The notes under the pieces are model-generated. The model had not been told where the DNA came from. It saw nothing but the letters and a program-made list of their open reading frames with translations, and made no database searches. A stretch of 64,000 bases of DNA from Nonlabens marinus S1-08 (lineage in GTDB: Bacteria; Bacteroidota; Bacteroidia; Flavobacteriales; Flavobacteriaceae). Positions 8,255 through 17,014 of the stretch are shown here, one piece after another; position 1 is the stretch's first letter, and each line of letters starts with the position of its first letter. The stretch is from NCBI RefSeq assembly GCF_000831385.1, contig NZ_AP014548.1, positions 1,851,779 through 1,915,778 on the forward strand. Direction: 5' to 3'. A program made the position numbers and the translations under genes.

Positions 8255-9181
8255 CTAGTACCTCTTTTCTTGAGAAACTTGATGTAGTAATTCCTCGCCG
8301 CGCTCCATTCTTTTGTAATTCTCTACCACTTGCGACGCTACTGATGCGGCATTGCTCACACTCGCCACGTGTGGTGTAATTAGAATTTCTTTTCGTTGCC
8401 AGAAGGGATGGTCTTCGGGAAGTGGTTCTGTATGGAACACATCTAGGGCAGCACCAGACAAGGCTCCTTGATCGAGTGCAGCGATTAAATCCGCGTCCTT
8501 CAAATGACCTCCACGCGCTACATTGATCAGGTAAGCTCCTTTAGGTAGTTTTTCAAATAGAGATTGGTTAAGAATTTCAGCGGTTGCTGGTGTCAACGGC
8601 AGCAGGCATACCAGAATCTCGCAATCTTCTAAAAATTCATCCAGCGCATCTTCCTTATAGCTTTTGATGCCTGCTATATTTTTTTTGCTCTGTGACCAGC
8701 CACTTACTTTAAAACCTGTTTTTTGTAGTTTTTTTCCTACTGCTTGCCCCAATGTTCCAAAGCCTAAAATACCAACCGAGACATCTGCCACACGCTTATA
8801 AGACATAGGTTTCCAGACGCCCTCTTTTTGGAGCTGTGTGTAGCCGGTAAGATTTTTAATATAGTTGAGACATTGAGCAAGCACAAATTCTTGCATGTCG
8901 CCCGACAGCTTTTTATCTACAATACGGGTCAATGGAACATCTTGAGGTAGCGATGGATCCTCAAACAAGTGATCCACGCCGGCTCCCATAGAACCGATCA
9001 CTTTCAATTCAGGATATTTCTCAAAGACCCCATGAGGTGCCTTCCAGGTAATAGCCATGTGAATATCTCCCGGATTCTCAACCGTTGCTGGAGTATGTAC
9101 AGCAATCTTAGGATCTTCAGCTTTAAGAGCCTTGATCCACGAGTCGTAGTTGTTGTCGTTTCTTATGAGAAGTAATGCCAC
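8255..9181 (-). CDS. ghrA: D-2-hydroxyacid dehydrogenase, glyoxylate/hydroxypyruvate reductase A type
   Basis: NAD(P)H-dependent reduction of 2-oxoacids such as glyoxylate or hydroxypyruvate (family role; actual substrate unknown). A 308-aa protein with the Rossmann motif GILGFGTLGQAVG in the middle, NVARGGHLKDADL carrying the conserved arginine, the acidic residue in ALDVFHTEPLP, and the catalytic histidine in ITPHVAS. Length and pattern fit GhrA rather than 3-phosphoglycerate dehydrogenase. It is a single gene; a palindrome copy lies in the gap upstream of it at 9264-9279. Confidence 0.85.
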   Translation of the reverse strand: MALLLIRNDNNYDSWIKALKAEDPKIAVHTPATVENPGDIHMAITWKAPHGVFEKYPELKVIGSMGAGVDHLFEDPSLPQDVPLTRIVDKKLSGDMQEFVLAQCLNYIKNLTGYTQLQKEGVWKPMSYKRVADVSVGILGFGTLGQAVGKKLQKTGFKVSGWSQSKKNIAGIKSYKEDALDEFLEDCEILVCLLPLTPATAEILNQSLFEKLPKGAYLINVARGGHLKDADLIAALDQGALSGAALDVFHTEPLPEDHPFWQRKEILITPHVASVSNAASVASQVVENYKRMERGEELLHQVSQEKRY

Positions 9182-9263
9182 TTTCTTGATTTTGGTTTAA
9201 AAATAGAAAAGCCAAACCAGATCAAAGAATGTTTAATGCGGGTTTAAGTTTTGTAGAGGAGCT

Positions 9264-9279
9264 CGCTTTCGCGAAAGCG
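9264..9279. repeat. iterated palindrome, exact core, intergenic
   Basis: Exact core, symmetric over 18 bp (TCG...CGA). It lies between the outer-membrane protein gene end and the start of ghrA. Confidence 0.95.
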
Positions 9280-9296
9280 AAATAAACCTTATGTCC

Positions 9297-10511
9297 TTAC
9301 CATTGATAGCCCACCTGAAAGACCACAGGCACCGCAACACCGTCGTTGTGAGTAAAAATGTTCCCGTTGGAGTAGTGAATGATCTTCAACTCCGCATTCC
9401 AGCGCCGATTCTTACCGAAGTATGCGCCAGCAGCTATAAAATCTTGATAAGTGATTTTAGGCCCAGTTTCCTCGCCATCAATATCTTCTCTTGTTATAAA
9501 AGTAGGGCCGATCACGCTATAGGTAGCATACATGTCAAAAGCCTCCCGCCTCCAGAAAAAGAAACTCATTTGCGGGTAAACAGAAAAAGCGGCAGTCCAG
9601 TCCTTGTCGATACTGCTCTCAAAAGCGGTAGCGCTTATCCCATAACCCAGACTGAAAAACTTTTTAGAGCTATAAACGGTAGAAGCATAGTTTATTAGTA
9701 AAGTTTTGGACGCTTTAGCATCTCCATACCAAAACACAGGCAAACCCAATCCGTCAGTTTCACCAACTCTGGCATTCATGGAGAAAATCTTATTAGGCGC
9801 ATACCCTATAAAGTCATTTCCATACCCCAATTGCAGCGTTTTAGAAGGAAAGAAGGGCTTTTTGTCAGCTTCTGATTCTGTGACTTTAGGAGTTAATTCA
9901 TTGAGGTTGTATTGCACACCAGCACTAAATTGCTGTATGGAGGGTTGATTTTCTTGTGCTTTAGGCAAAAAAACTCCGTGCGCTAAGAGCTCCCACTGGT
10001 CAGATAGTTTGTAAGTAACTCCAGCACCGGTCAAAAGAGAGAAATAGCGGTAATCTGTTAGGCCTGCCTGATTCCCTAAGCTGAAACCTTTGCGGGCGAC
10101 AGTAGCAGGACCAGCCTCTATAAAAACTCCCCAGGTGTCATTGATTGGAACGTCTTTTTTCACGGTAAGCGACCACAAGTTTGTCCAGACACTCTTGTTT
10201 AAGTCAGTTCCATTCACCTTGTTGTATTGAAACCAGGCTGCCGGTCTCAGCACACCATATTGAATCGCCCAGTTTTCAGAGAACTCATAGCCTAATAAAA
10301 TGCGACCAGAGAACCGGTTAGGGCTGGTGTCCTGATAGGTGAATCCTGGTTCGAGCTGTTTTTGATTGAAATCATTGTAAATTAATCCCAGATTGAACTG
10401 TACGTAGGTTTTGGAAAGAAATGGATAATCTTCATCTGCAGCTTGTCCATATGAAATAATGGGTAGCAGTAGTACAAAAGGCAAGAGGTAGATTATTTTC
10501 AACAGATTCAC
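9297..10511 (-). CDS. outer-membrane beta-barrel protein with PagL-like lipid A deacylase domain
   Basis: A 404-aa secreted protein with signal peptide (MNLLKIIYLLPFVLLLPIISYGQ). The N-terminal half (about residues 30-215) is an OmpA/porin-like small barrel ending in a typical aromatic strand. After a short acidic linker (TESEADKKPFFPS), the C-terminal half is a second barrel. It ends with HYSNGNIFTHNDGVAVP near residues 376-392, which resembles the His-Ser catalytic signature of PagL-type acyloxyacyl hydrolases (lipid A 3-O-deacylase). The last residue pattern VGYQW fits an outer-membrane insertion signal. Two barrels in one chain is unusual. Enzymatic activity is inferred only from the HxSNG motif. 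Confidence 0.7.
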   Translation of the reverse strand: MNLLKIIYLLPFVLLLPIISYGQAADEDYPFLSKTYVQFNLGLIYNDFNQKQLEPGFTYQDTSPNRFSGRILLGYEFSENWAIQYGVLRPAAWFQYNKVNGTDLNKSVWTNLWSLTVKKDVPINDTWGVFIEAGPATVARKGFSLGNQAGLTDYRYFSLLTGAGVTYKLSDQWELLAHGVFLPKAQENQPSIQQFSAGVQYNLNELTPKVTESEADKKPFFPSKTLQLGYGNDFIGYAPNKIFSMNARVGETDGLGLPVFWYGDAKASKTLLINYASTVYSSKKFFSLGYGISATAFESSIDKDWTAAFSVYPQMSFFFWRREAFDMYATYSVIGPTFITREDIDGEETGPKITYQDFIAAGAYFGKNRRWNAELKIIHYSNGNIFTHNDGVAVPVVFQVGYQW

Positions 10512-10580
10512 TATAAGAAGTGGTAAATGTACCTTTTATGCTCCTAAATTAAAAGAAGGGCAGGAAGGTGTCTATGATTT

Positions 10581-10596
10581 CGCTTTCGCGAAAGCG
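10581..10596. repeat. iterated palindrome, exact core, intergenic
   Basis: Exact core in a 24-bp perfect palindrome (10577-10600, ATT...AAT ends). It lies between rplT and the outer-membrane protein gene, just beyond the rplT terminator. Confidence 0.95.
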
Positions 10597-10621
10597 AAAT
10601 TCCTATCAAGGTCAAAATAAA

Positions 10622-10649
10622 AAATCCCGACCATTGCTGGTCGGGATTT
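10622..10649 (-). terminator. terminator after rplT
   Basis: The stem aaatcccgacca / tggtcgggattt with a 4-nt loop is followed on the minus strand by T residues. Confidence 0.85.
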
Positions 10650-10675
10650 CCTTAAATGCGAGAGGTGGTTACACC

Positions 10676-11020
10676 TTATTTTACTTGATTGACTACAGCT
10701 GCGAAAGCTTCTGGGTGATTCATTGCAAGGTCAGCAAGAACTTTACGATTCAACTCGATGTTGTTCTTCTTAACCGCTCCCATAAACTGTGAGTAGCTCA
10801 TTCCATGCATTCTTGCACCAGCGTTGATACGCGTGATCCACAATGCGCGGAAGGTTCTTTTTTTGTTTCTTCTATCGCGGTAGGAGTAAACCATCGCTTT
10901 CTCCACTGCGTTTTTAGCAACCGTCCAAACGTTCTTACGTCTTCCAAAGTAACCTTTGGCCAGTTTCATTATTTTTTTTCTGCGGGCTCTACTGGCCACT
11001 CTATTTTTAGCTCTTGGCAT
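10676..11020 (-). CDS. rplT: 50S ribosomal protein L20
   Basis: A 114-aa basic protein starting [16 protein letters not shown], with [10 protein letters not shown] and the [10 protein letters not shown] block that defines L20. It binds 23S rRNA early in large-subunit assembly and, in other bacteria, represses its own operon. It is the last gene of the leftward translation cluster, 104 nt after rpmI, and is followed by a strong hairpin terminator. Confidence 0.98.
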   Translation of the reverse strand: MPRAKNRVASRARRKKIMKLAKGYFGRRKNVWTVAKNAVEKAMVYSYRDRRNKKRTFRALWITRINAGARMHGMSYSQFMGAVKKNNIELNRKVLADLAMNHPEAFAAVVNQVK

Positions 11021-11124
11021 AATTTAATTTTTTAGTAGCAGGCGATCTTTGTTGATTCTTAAAAAGCCTGTTTACTGGGTTTGTAAATAATTAATAAACC
11101 ATCAAGGTTTACAAGATTACGGTC

Positions 11125-11322
11125 TTACTTAAGACGTAACTGTAATTTGATATTGTCTTCGTCTGCTTTGTGCACAAGTGTATCGTGCGTCAAAGCTAGT
11201 TTACGTTTTTTGCTTTTCTTAGTCAGGATGTGACTTTTAAAAGCGTGTTTTCTTTTGATCTTTCCTGTACCTGTAAGCTTAAAACGCTTTTTAGCACTGG
11301 ATTTTGTTTTCATCTTAGGCAT
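11125..11322 (-). CDS. rpmI: 50S ribosomal protein L35
   Basis: A 65-aa highly basic protein ([34 protein letters not shown] core) with the standard L35 length. It pairs with rplT downstream. A TAnnTTTG box lies 113 nt upstream, so rpmI-rplT may be transcribed separately from infC in this genome. Confidence 0.97.
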   Translation of the reverse strand: MPKMKTKSSAKKRFKLTGTGKIKRKHAFKSHILTKKSKKRKLALTHDTLVHKADEDNIKLQLRLK

Positions 11323-11434
11323 AAGTTCCTTTTTTAAATTCTCGCATCCTTAATATTGAAATTGTGATTTTCAAAACGCTATTCTCGACTACCGCTCGAA
11401 TCAGCTTTAAGAACCCCATTAATTTTAAGGACTG

Positions 11435-11442
11435 CAAAAGTA
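11435..11442 (-). promoter_or_regulatory. -7 box upstream of rpmI
   Basis: The minus strand reads TACTTTTG (TAnnTTTG). No clear -33 TTG is seen. It would give a leader of about 105 nt to rpmI, long enough to hold an L20-type control site, though no such structure is proven. Confidence 0.4.
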
Positions 11443-11492
11443 GGTTTTTTATTCTAATCTTAATTATTAAGATTACTTTTTATTATGAGGAT

Positions 11493-11930
11493 TTATTCCT
11501 CCTCATCGCTATCAGGCTCGTATAAACTTAATGCGATTTCGATATTAAGATTACCTGCTAGTTGGAGAAGTTCAGGTTCCAAGAATTTTGTTTGGATATA
11601 AAAATCCGGATACAGATTCTCGATAGCAAAATCTAAATAGATAGAGTCCTCTTTTCCTGTGTGCATACCATATGTACTTATCGTACTAAGATATTTATAG
11701 TTTTGCTTCAAGAAATTTACGGCATCTGCTTTTTGCCTGTCAAAATCATTATAATCAGCATTACTTACTTCCAGTTGAAAACCACTTGTTTCATGAAACT
11801 CAGAATCCAGTTTCATTCTAGGATCCCTTTTTTCACCTATTCTACGTATGGAATAAGCGTTTAATTTTGAAAATGACAGGAATTCATCAACCTTAAATTT
11901 TTCTCCCGAAACTCTTAGAATACAACTCAT
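11493..11930 (-). CDS. hypothetical protein inside the infC-rpmI interval
   Basis: A 145-aa soluble protein of unknown function. It begins MSCILRVSGEKFKVDEFL, includes a patch with SGFQLEVSNADYNDF, and ends in an acidic tail (EPDSDEEE). It resembles small uncharacterised proteins found singly in many bacteria, but I cannot name a domain with confidence (DUF4279-like at best). It lies between infC and rpmI, which are normally adjacent, and is bounded by a terminator upstream (11963-11993) and a candidate promoter downstream. It therefore looks inserted into the ancestral operon. Confidence 0.75.
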   Translation of the reverse strand: MSCILRVSGEKFKVDEFLSFSKLNAYSIRRIGEKRDPRMKLDSEFHETSGFQLEVSNADYNDFDRQKADAVNFLKQNYKYLSTISTYGMHTGKEDSIYLDFAIENLYPDFYIQTKFLEPELLQLAGNLNIEIALSLYEPDSDEEE

Positions 11931-11962
11931 TTGAATGCTTTTTTAAAACAAGCCAAAGCTAT

Positions 11963-11993
11963 AAAAGACTGTCCCGAGTTGGAACAGTCTTTT
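11963..11993. terminator. terminator after infC
   Basis: Arms aaaagactgt and acagtctttt with T runs on both sides. A second smaller hairpin, ctagtg/cactag, sits at 12011-12029 just after the infC stop. Together they should separate infC from the following orf. Confidence 0.75.
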
Positions 11994-12039
11994 ATCTATT
12001 TTCTGTCAATCTAGTGATCTATACACTAGAGCAACGTGA

Positions 12040-12594
12040 TTATTTCTTCTTAGGAGCTAAGAACATGTTCATACGTTTCCCTTCCATTTTAGGCATTTGC
12101 TCTACTTTACCTAGCTCTTCAAGGTCTTGAGCCAGTCTTAAAAGCAAGATTTCACCTTGATCTTTATAGATAATGGAACGTCCTTTAAAGAATACGTAAG
12201 CTTTAAGCTTAGCTCCTTCTTTAAGGAACTTCTCAGCGTGGTTCTTTTTAAATTCGTAATCATGATCATCCGTATTCGGTCCGAAACGGATTTCTTTGAT
12301 AACTACTTTAGAAGCGTTTGCCTTCATGGCTTTCTCGCGCTTCTTTTGCTCATAGACAAACTTTTTGTAGTCCATGATTTTAGCTACTGGTGGATCTGCA
12401 TTAGGAGAGATCTCTACAAGATCCATTTCCATTTCCTGAGCTTTCGCTAGGGCATCTCTAGTGTCGATGATTTGTGGTTCCACACCTTCACCTACCAGGC
12501 GTAATTTGCGCGCACGAATTTTCTCGTTGATTGCGTGCTTGTCTTCTTTGATAATCCGCGCTGGTCCGCGGCTTCTGCGTCTTCTTATTGCTAT
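12040..12594 (-). CDS. infC: translation initiation factor IF-3, apparent ATA start
   Basis: Binds the 30S subunit and polices start-codon choice. Both domains are present: the N-domain ([17 protein letters not shown] ... [12 protein letters not shown]) and the C-domain ([17 protein letters not shown] ... PKKK). The conserved N-terminus reads back through [10 protein letters not shown] to an ATA codon at 12594-12592. The in-frame stop TAA lies only 15 nt further up, at 12609-12607. No ATG, GTG or TTG exists in this conserved stretch; the first standard start (GTG, 12483) would delete about 37 conserved residues. A rare start codon is a known autoregulatory device of infC (AUU in E. coli), so ATA is chosen. 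It follows thrS by 22 nt. Confidence 0.9.
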   Translation of the reverse strand: MAIRRRRSRGPARIIKEDKHAINEKIRARKLRLVGEGVEPQIIDTRDALAKAQEMEMDLVEISPNADPPVAKIMDYKKFVYEQKKREKAMKANASKVVIKEIRFGPNTDDHDYEFKKNHAEKFLKEGAKLKAYVFFKGRSIIYKDQGEILLLRLAQDLEELGKVEQMPKMEGKRMNMFLAPKKK

Positions 12595-12616
12595 GGCTAG
12601 ATAATTTTAATTAAAC

Positions 12617-14563
12617 TTAATTTTCAAATGTTTTGATACTGTCAGAGACTTCTTTTTGAATCATGGCTGCAAATTGCTCGGCAGTCATTGTTCCTAAATC
12701 ATCTCCTCCATGTTTACGTACAGAAATAGTGCCATCCTTCTCTTCTTGCTCTCCAACAATTAACATGTAGGGCAATTTGGCCATTTCTGCCTCGCGGATT
12801 TTCTTGCCCATCGTTTCGGCTCGATTATCCACGGTAGTGCGAATTTCGTGATTTTCAAGAGTATCTGCGATCTTTTTAGCATAATTTTCATATTTCTCGC
12901 TCAAAGACAGCACAGTACACTGTTCAGGCATCAACCACAATGGGAAATTACCACCAGTATGTTCTAATAAAATCGCAATAAATCGTTCCATACTGCCAAA
13001 AGGCGCACGGTGAATCATTACCGGACGGTGTGACTCATTGTCAGCCCCTTTATACCATAAGTCAAATCGTTCTGGCAGGTTGTAATCTACTTGAATGGTT
13101 CCTAGTTGCCAACTTCTACCTAAAGCATCCTTGACCATAAAGTCAAGTTTAGGTCCGTAGAATGCTGCTTCACCTTCTTCCACTACATAATTAAGACCTT
13201 TAGCCTTGGCAGCCCTCAAGATGGCATTTTCTGCTTTATCCCAGTTTTCTAGATCTCCTATATATTTCTCTGGTTTTTTAGGGTCTCGTATGCTTACTTG
13301 AGCGGTAAAGTTTTCAAAACCTAGAGATCCGAAAACGTATAAAACCAAATCGATCACATCCATAAACTCTTGATCAAGTTGATCTGGAGTACAGAAGATG
13401 TGAGCATCATCCTGAGTAAAACCTCTAACACGGGTTAATCCATGCAGCTCACCACTTTGCTCATAACGGTAAACGGTGCCGAATTCTGCAAAACGTTTAG
13501 GCAAGTCACGGTAGGACCACTGTATGCTTTTATAGATCTCACAATGATGAGGGCAGTTCATAGGTTTTAACAAGAACTCCTCGTCATCTGCAGGAGTTTT
13601 GATGGGTTGAAAAGAATCTGCACCATATTTTTCATAGTGACCGCTAGTAACGTATAGCTCTTTTGAACCTATGTGCGGTGTCACCACCATTTCATAGCCA
13701 GCCTTTTTCTGAGCAGCTTTTAAGAAATTTTCTAAACGTTCCCTCAGTGCAGCGCCTTTAGGCAACCACAACGGTAAACCTTGACCTACTCGTTGAGAGA
13801 AGGTGAACAACTGTAATTCTTTACCTAATTTTCTATGATCACGTTTTTTAGCCTCTTCGAGTAGCTCAAGGTACTCTGTTAGATCTTTTTGTTTAGGAAA
13901 GGAGATTCCGTACAATCGTGTCAATTGTGGATTCTTTTCATCACCGCGCCAGTAAGCACCAGCAATACTCATAATTTTCACGGCTTTGATAATTCCAGTA
14001 TTTGGAATGTGTCCACCGCGGCACAAATCTGTAAAAGTATCATGATCACAAAAGGTGATTTCACCGTCCGTCAAATTCTCGATCAACTCTACTTTGAAGG
14101 AGTTGTCTTGATCTTTATACAGCTGTAACGCATCTGCTTTAGAAACGCTGCGCATTTCAAACTCGTGTTTACCACGCGCAATCTCAATCATTTTTTTCTC
14201 GATAGCGGGAATATCCGCTTCAGTGATGGAGCGACCGGCAAAATCGATGTCGTAATAAAAGCCGTTATCTATCGCTGGGCCAATAGTCAGCTTTGCTTCA
14301 GGGAATAATTCTTCTACCGCTTGAGCCATCACGTGTGATGAGGAATGCCAGAAGGCTTCTTTTCCTTCGTCATCGTTAAAGGTGTAAAGTACGAGACTTC
14401 CGTCCTCGTTTAATGGGGTTTTGGTTTCTACCTTAATACCATTAAATTTTGCGCTGATCACATTGCGGGCAAGCCCGTGTGAAATGCTCATGGCAACATC
14501 CATGGGAGTCGCCCCTTTATCGAATTCTTTAATGCTGCCATCTGGCAGTGTGATTTTGATCAT
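12617..14563 (-). CDS. thrS: threonyl-tRNA synthetase
   Basis: Charges tRNA-Thr. A 648-aa protein starting MIKITLPDGS. An alternative start 7 codons upstream is excluded because the promoter -7 box lies there. It has a TGS domain (about 1-62), an editing domain with the HxxxH motif (HSSSHVMAQ), a class II core with the zinc-binding MNCPHHC, motif 2 around GLTRVRGF, and motif 3 (HRAPFGSMER). The anticodon-binding domain closes the chain. It heads the thrS-infC cluster with a near-consensus promoter at 14584-14613. Confidence 0.97.
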   Translation of the reverse strand: MIKITLPDGSIKEFDKGATPMDVAMSISHGLARNVISAKFNGIKVETKTPLNEDGSLVLYTFNDDEGKEAFWHSSSHVMAQAVEELFPEAKLTIGPAIDNGFYYDIDFAGRSITEADIPAIEKKMIEIARGKHEFEMRSVSKADALQLYKDQDNSFKVELIENLTDGEITFCDHDTFTDLCRGGHIPNTGIIKAVKIMSIAGAYWRGDEKNPQLTRLYGISFPKQKDLTEYLELLEEAKKRDHRKLGKELQLFTFSQRVGQGLPLWLPKGAALRERLENFLKAAQKKAGYEMVVTPHIGSKELYVTSGHYEKYGADSFQPIKTPADDEEFLLKPMNCPHHCEIYKSIQWSYRDLPKRFAEFGTVYRYEQSGELHGLTRVRGFTQDDAHIFCTPDQLDQEFMDVIDLVLYVFGSLGFENFTAQVSIRDPKKPEKYIGDLENWDKAENAILRAAKAKGLNYVVEEGEAAFYGPKLDFMVKDALGRSWQLGTIQVDYNLPERFDLWYKGADNESHRPVMIHRAPFGSMERFIAILLEHTGGNFPLWLMPEQCTVLSLSEKYENYAKKIADTLENHEIRTTVDNRAETMGKKIREAEMAKLPYMLIVGEQEEKDGTISVRKHGGDDLGTMTAEQFAAMIQKEVSDSIKTFEN

Positions 14564-14583
14564 AACTACAAAATATGAACTCA

Positions 14584-14613
14584 CAAAGTTACACTCTTTG
14601 ATGGGATAGCCAA
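14584..14613 (-). promoter_or_regulatory. promoter of thrS
   Basis: On the minus strand: TTG (14613-14611), exactly 19 nt, then TAACTTTG (14591-14584). This fits the Bacteroidota consensus fully and puts the transcript start near 14577, a 13-nt leader. No T-box could fit. Confidence 0.75.
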
Positions 14614-14687
14614 CTCAAAAATTCGAGCATTACTGCAGATGATTTTTCATTAATAGTTTGTAATATTATACACTTAAACTATTTAAA

Positions 14688-16175
14688 ATGAATGCATTTG
14701 TAGGGGAGTGCAATTGTTTGAAGATGTTCACGATTCTGATTTTTTTCGCTTTCGCGAAAGCGAACTCACAATCAGACACATCTATAGCAGTAAATTCTCC
14801 CATAACTTTTACTAAAAATACGACACGGACAGAGCTGTTTGACATTATCAAGTCTCTGGCTGATGAGCATCAGGTCAAAGCACAACTCACGGCTTACAGA
14901 CGTAGCAGTGATCGAATCAATAGTCTAGGTTTCAAGTTTACTGATGCTACTGGCAAAGTTTCTGAATTTGAAACAGAGGCCTCAACTGGTATATCTGACC
15001 TTTGTTTAAATGTATCAGTGGAGGGAAGTGTCACCTTTTTCGGCCTTTGTAGTTCCCCCACGGTGGCTGAAAAAATACGTGGTGATACTACGCCAGCGGA
15101 TTTAATAACTGTAGTATCTACCAACAGTTCTCCTGCCAAAGTCAATGTAAGAGAGCAACAACTGGAGGTGTTGAGGGAGAATGCAGTAGCCAGAGACCGA
15201 GCCAGAAATAGTTTGAAACTTCAAAACGAGTTAGCCAGAAAAGAAACTAATGTAGCAGTGCTGGAGGAGCGGCAAGATGAAATTGTCAGTGCTACTGATA
15301 TGTTAAGACAGCAACAACAGATTGCTAGAGAAGAATTAAAGCAATTAGAAAAAGAAACTAACGCGGTGAAACGCGAGCGTAAACAGTTAGACTATAATAA
15401 TGAGCGTGCACTAGCTAAAAGAGATTCCTTAAGAGATCAGCAGGCGCGATTACAACAACAACTAGAAAGAGAACAAAAAGAATTAGAGGCCACGATTCAA
15501 GCCCAGAACATAGCAAGGGAGCTTATTGCAAAGCAACAACAAGTAATTGAAGAGCAAGGTCTAAAAGCTGAAACGGCTGAAAACTTAAAAGCTTATCGTA
15601 CAGCACTTTTGGGCAAAGAAGGTAATGAGACGCTTAAGAAAAAAGGATTTCTCTTCTTTGCTGCAGACCAGTGTTCCTATCAAATCTATGAAGGCTACAC
15701 GATCATATTTGATGCCCTAGGTAGAATATTATTTACTATTAATAAGGAGCTGTCACAATCACCTATGAGCGGTGAATTGAAAATCAACGGTAAACGTTAC
15801 ACTTACTTATATCAGGCCAATTCCTTAATGGTAAAAAACCAAGTAGGTCAAGCCGTAAATCAATACGGAGAATTACTATACCCCTCACAGGAGGCTGAAA
15901 TCCAACTTCAATTCAATACCACTCACGAGTTTACCATAGAAGCTGGCTTAAGCCCACGAGAACTACTGGCTGCTTTTATGGATATAGGGACCCTCAACTT
16001 TGAAGCAGCTATACTTCGGGAAACCCGTAATGCTAAGGGGGTATTAGTAGAATTAATCTTTCAACTACAAGGGGATGAATTTGTGTTTCAAGATCCAGCA
16101 GGAATCTCTTCTATACGTATAGAATTGGATCAACCACAATTGCTATCGCGAGTAGTACCTGCGAGTGCTGGCTAG
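14688..16175 (+). CDS. secreted coiled-coil protein of unknown function
   Basis: A 495-aa protein. A signal peptide ends near FAFAKANSQS; ATG at 14724 is an alternative start just before the hydrophobic core. Residues ~45-140 form a globular part (TELFDIIKSLADEH, CLNVSVEGSVTFFGLC with two cysteines). Residues ~155-300 are a long Gln/Glu/Arg-rich coiled coil. The C-terminal ~190 residues are beta-rich, with a repeated 'IFDALGRILF ... KINGKRYTYLY' style. A palindrome copy forms part of the signal peptide. No known family recognised. A decayed paralogue lies immediately downstream, so this is a former tandem pair. Confidence 0.8.
   Translation: MNAFVGECNCLKMFTILIFFAFAKANSQSDTSIAVNSPITFTKNTTRTELFDIIKSLADEHQVKAQLTAYRRSSDRINSLGFKFTDATGKVSEFETEASTGISDLCLNVSVEGSVTFFGLCSSPTVAEKIRGDTTPADLITVVSTNSSPAKVNVREQQLEVLRENAVARDRARNSLKLQNELARKETNVAVLEERQDEIVSATDMLRQQQQIAREELKQLEKETNAVKRERKQLDYNNERALAKRDSLRDQQARLQQQLEREQKELEATIQAQNIARELIAKQQQVIEEQGLKAETAENLKAYRTALLGKEGNETLKKKGFLFFAADQCSYQIYEGYTIIFDALGRILFTINKELSQSPMSGELKINGKRYTYLYQANSLMVKNQVGQAVNQYGELLYPSQEAEIQLQFNTTHEFTIEAGLSPRELLAAFMDIGTLNFEAAILRETRNAKGVLVELIFQLQGDEFVFQDPAGISSIRIELDQPQLLSRVVPASAG
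14747..14762. repeat. iterated palindrome, exact core, in a signal peptide
   Basis: Exact 20-bp TTCGCTTTCGCGAAAGCGAA. In frame it encodes FAFAKA in the signal peptide of the coiled-coil protein. Confidence 0.95.
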
Positions 16176-16250
16176 TGGTTCAAAAACCTAGCTAATCGCA
16201 AAACCGTGTTATTATTTATTACTTAGACTGCACATGATAAATATATTCTT

Positions 16251-16690
16251 ATGAGGATGTAGGTAGTGAGCTTTTGTCTATGTGTCTCCATGTTCGCTTA
16301 CGCAGAAGCGCAAACGACAACGGCTGCACCACAAGCCACAGAATATCTTATCACAGCACAGGATAATCGCACCAGCCTGTTTGAGATGATCCAAAGTTTA
16401 AAAGAAAACCACGGGATCTAAACTAAGTTCAATTCTTACAAACTCAATAACCATCTGATAACGGGTTTACATTTGGAATTCGTTCCAAATGCTGGATCAG
16501 GGATATGTTTTTTATGTCTGCAAAGCAATACAGTTATGAAGTTCACAAATCCAAAAGCTTAATTTTTGACGCCATGAAGCGTACCGTTTTGGTTATACCT
16601 ACGGAACTTAGTGAACTGCCAGTAATGGGCATGACTATTTTGAATGGGTTGCACTATAAATTTAGATATAGAGTAATTAACCATTAAAAA
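16251..16690 (+). pseudogene. decayed paralogue of the upstream coiled-coil protein
   Basis: Conceptual translation from 16251 gives MRM, a stop, then VVSFCLCVSMFAYAEAQ (signal-peptide-like), NRTSLFEMIQSLKENHGI, a stop, and TKFNSYKLNNHLITG. These align with residues ~45-75 of the intact neighbour. After a frame change, 16505-16684 reads FFMSAKQYSYEVHKSKSLIFDAM..., which aligns with FFAADQCSYQIYEG..IIFDAL in the neighbour's C-terminal part. The whole coiled-coil middle (about 200 codons) is missing. Two stops, one frameshift and one large deletion make it a pseudogene. The rest of the gap to 16804 shows nothing convincing. Confidence 0.8.
16295..16310. repeat. degenerate palindrome in the pseudogene
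   Basis: cgcttacgcagaagcg has 3 mismatches to the core. It sits at the position matching the intact copy in the neighbour's signal peptide (FAYAEA against FAFAKA). Confidence 0.6.
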
Positions 16691-16804
16691 TGCAGCAGAT
16701 GAATTGTTGAACTTAGAAGAAAAGCCTCTAGAGGCAGCTTAAAAATGAAAACGAAAAAGCATGCTTAAAGCCTTCTTTTTGTGGTTACTTCTAAACTTTT
16801 TCAA

Positions 16805-17014
16805 TCAATTCCAGTCGCTGCTCTCTAAATTGAAGATATCTTCAACGCCGGTCTCAAAAACATGAGCCAGTCTTAAAGCGAGCACTGTAGAAGGTACATA
16901 TTTCCCTTTTTCCATTGCGTTAATGGTTTGTCGGCTCACTTGAATTTTATCAGCAAGATCTTGTTGGGTCAAGGAGAATTTAGCTCTCCATACTTTCAAA
17001 CTATTCTGCATCAA
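16805..17014 (-). CDS. XRE-family transcriptional regulator
   Basis: A 69-aa protein that is a single Cro/C1-type helix-turn-helix: FSLTQQDLADKIQVSRQTINAMEKGKYVPS carries the two recognition helices, followed by ALRLAHVFETGVEDIF. Small stand-alone XRE proteins of this form usually accompany a membrane protein gene, as here: it overlaps the end of the upstream 17001-17480 gene by 14 bp and is probably translated with it. Target genes are unknown; autoregulation is likely. Confidence 0.9.
   Translation of the reverse strand: MMQNSLKVWRAKFSLTQQDLADKIQVSRQTINAMEKGKYVPSTVLALRLAHVFETGVEDIFNLESSDWN

Noticed and set aside
12484..12594. Starting infC at GTG 12483
   Set aside because: It would remove the conserved IF-3 N-domain residues that are encoded in frame directly upstream.
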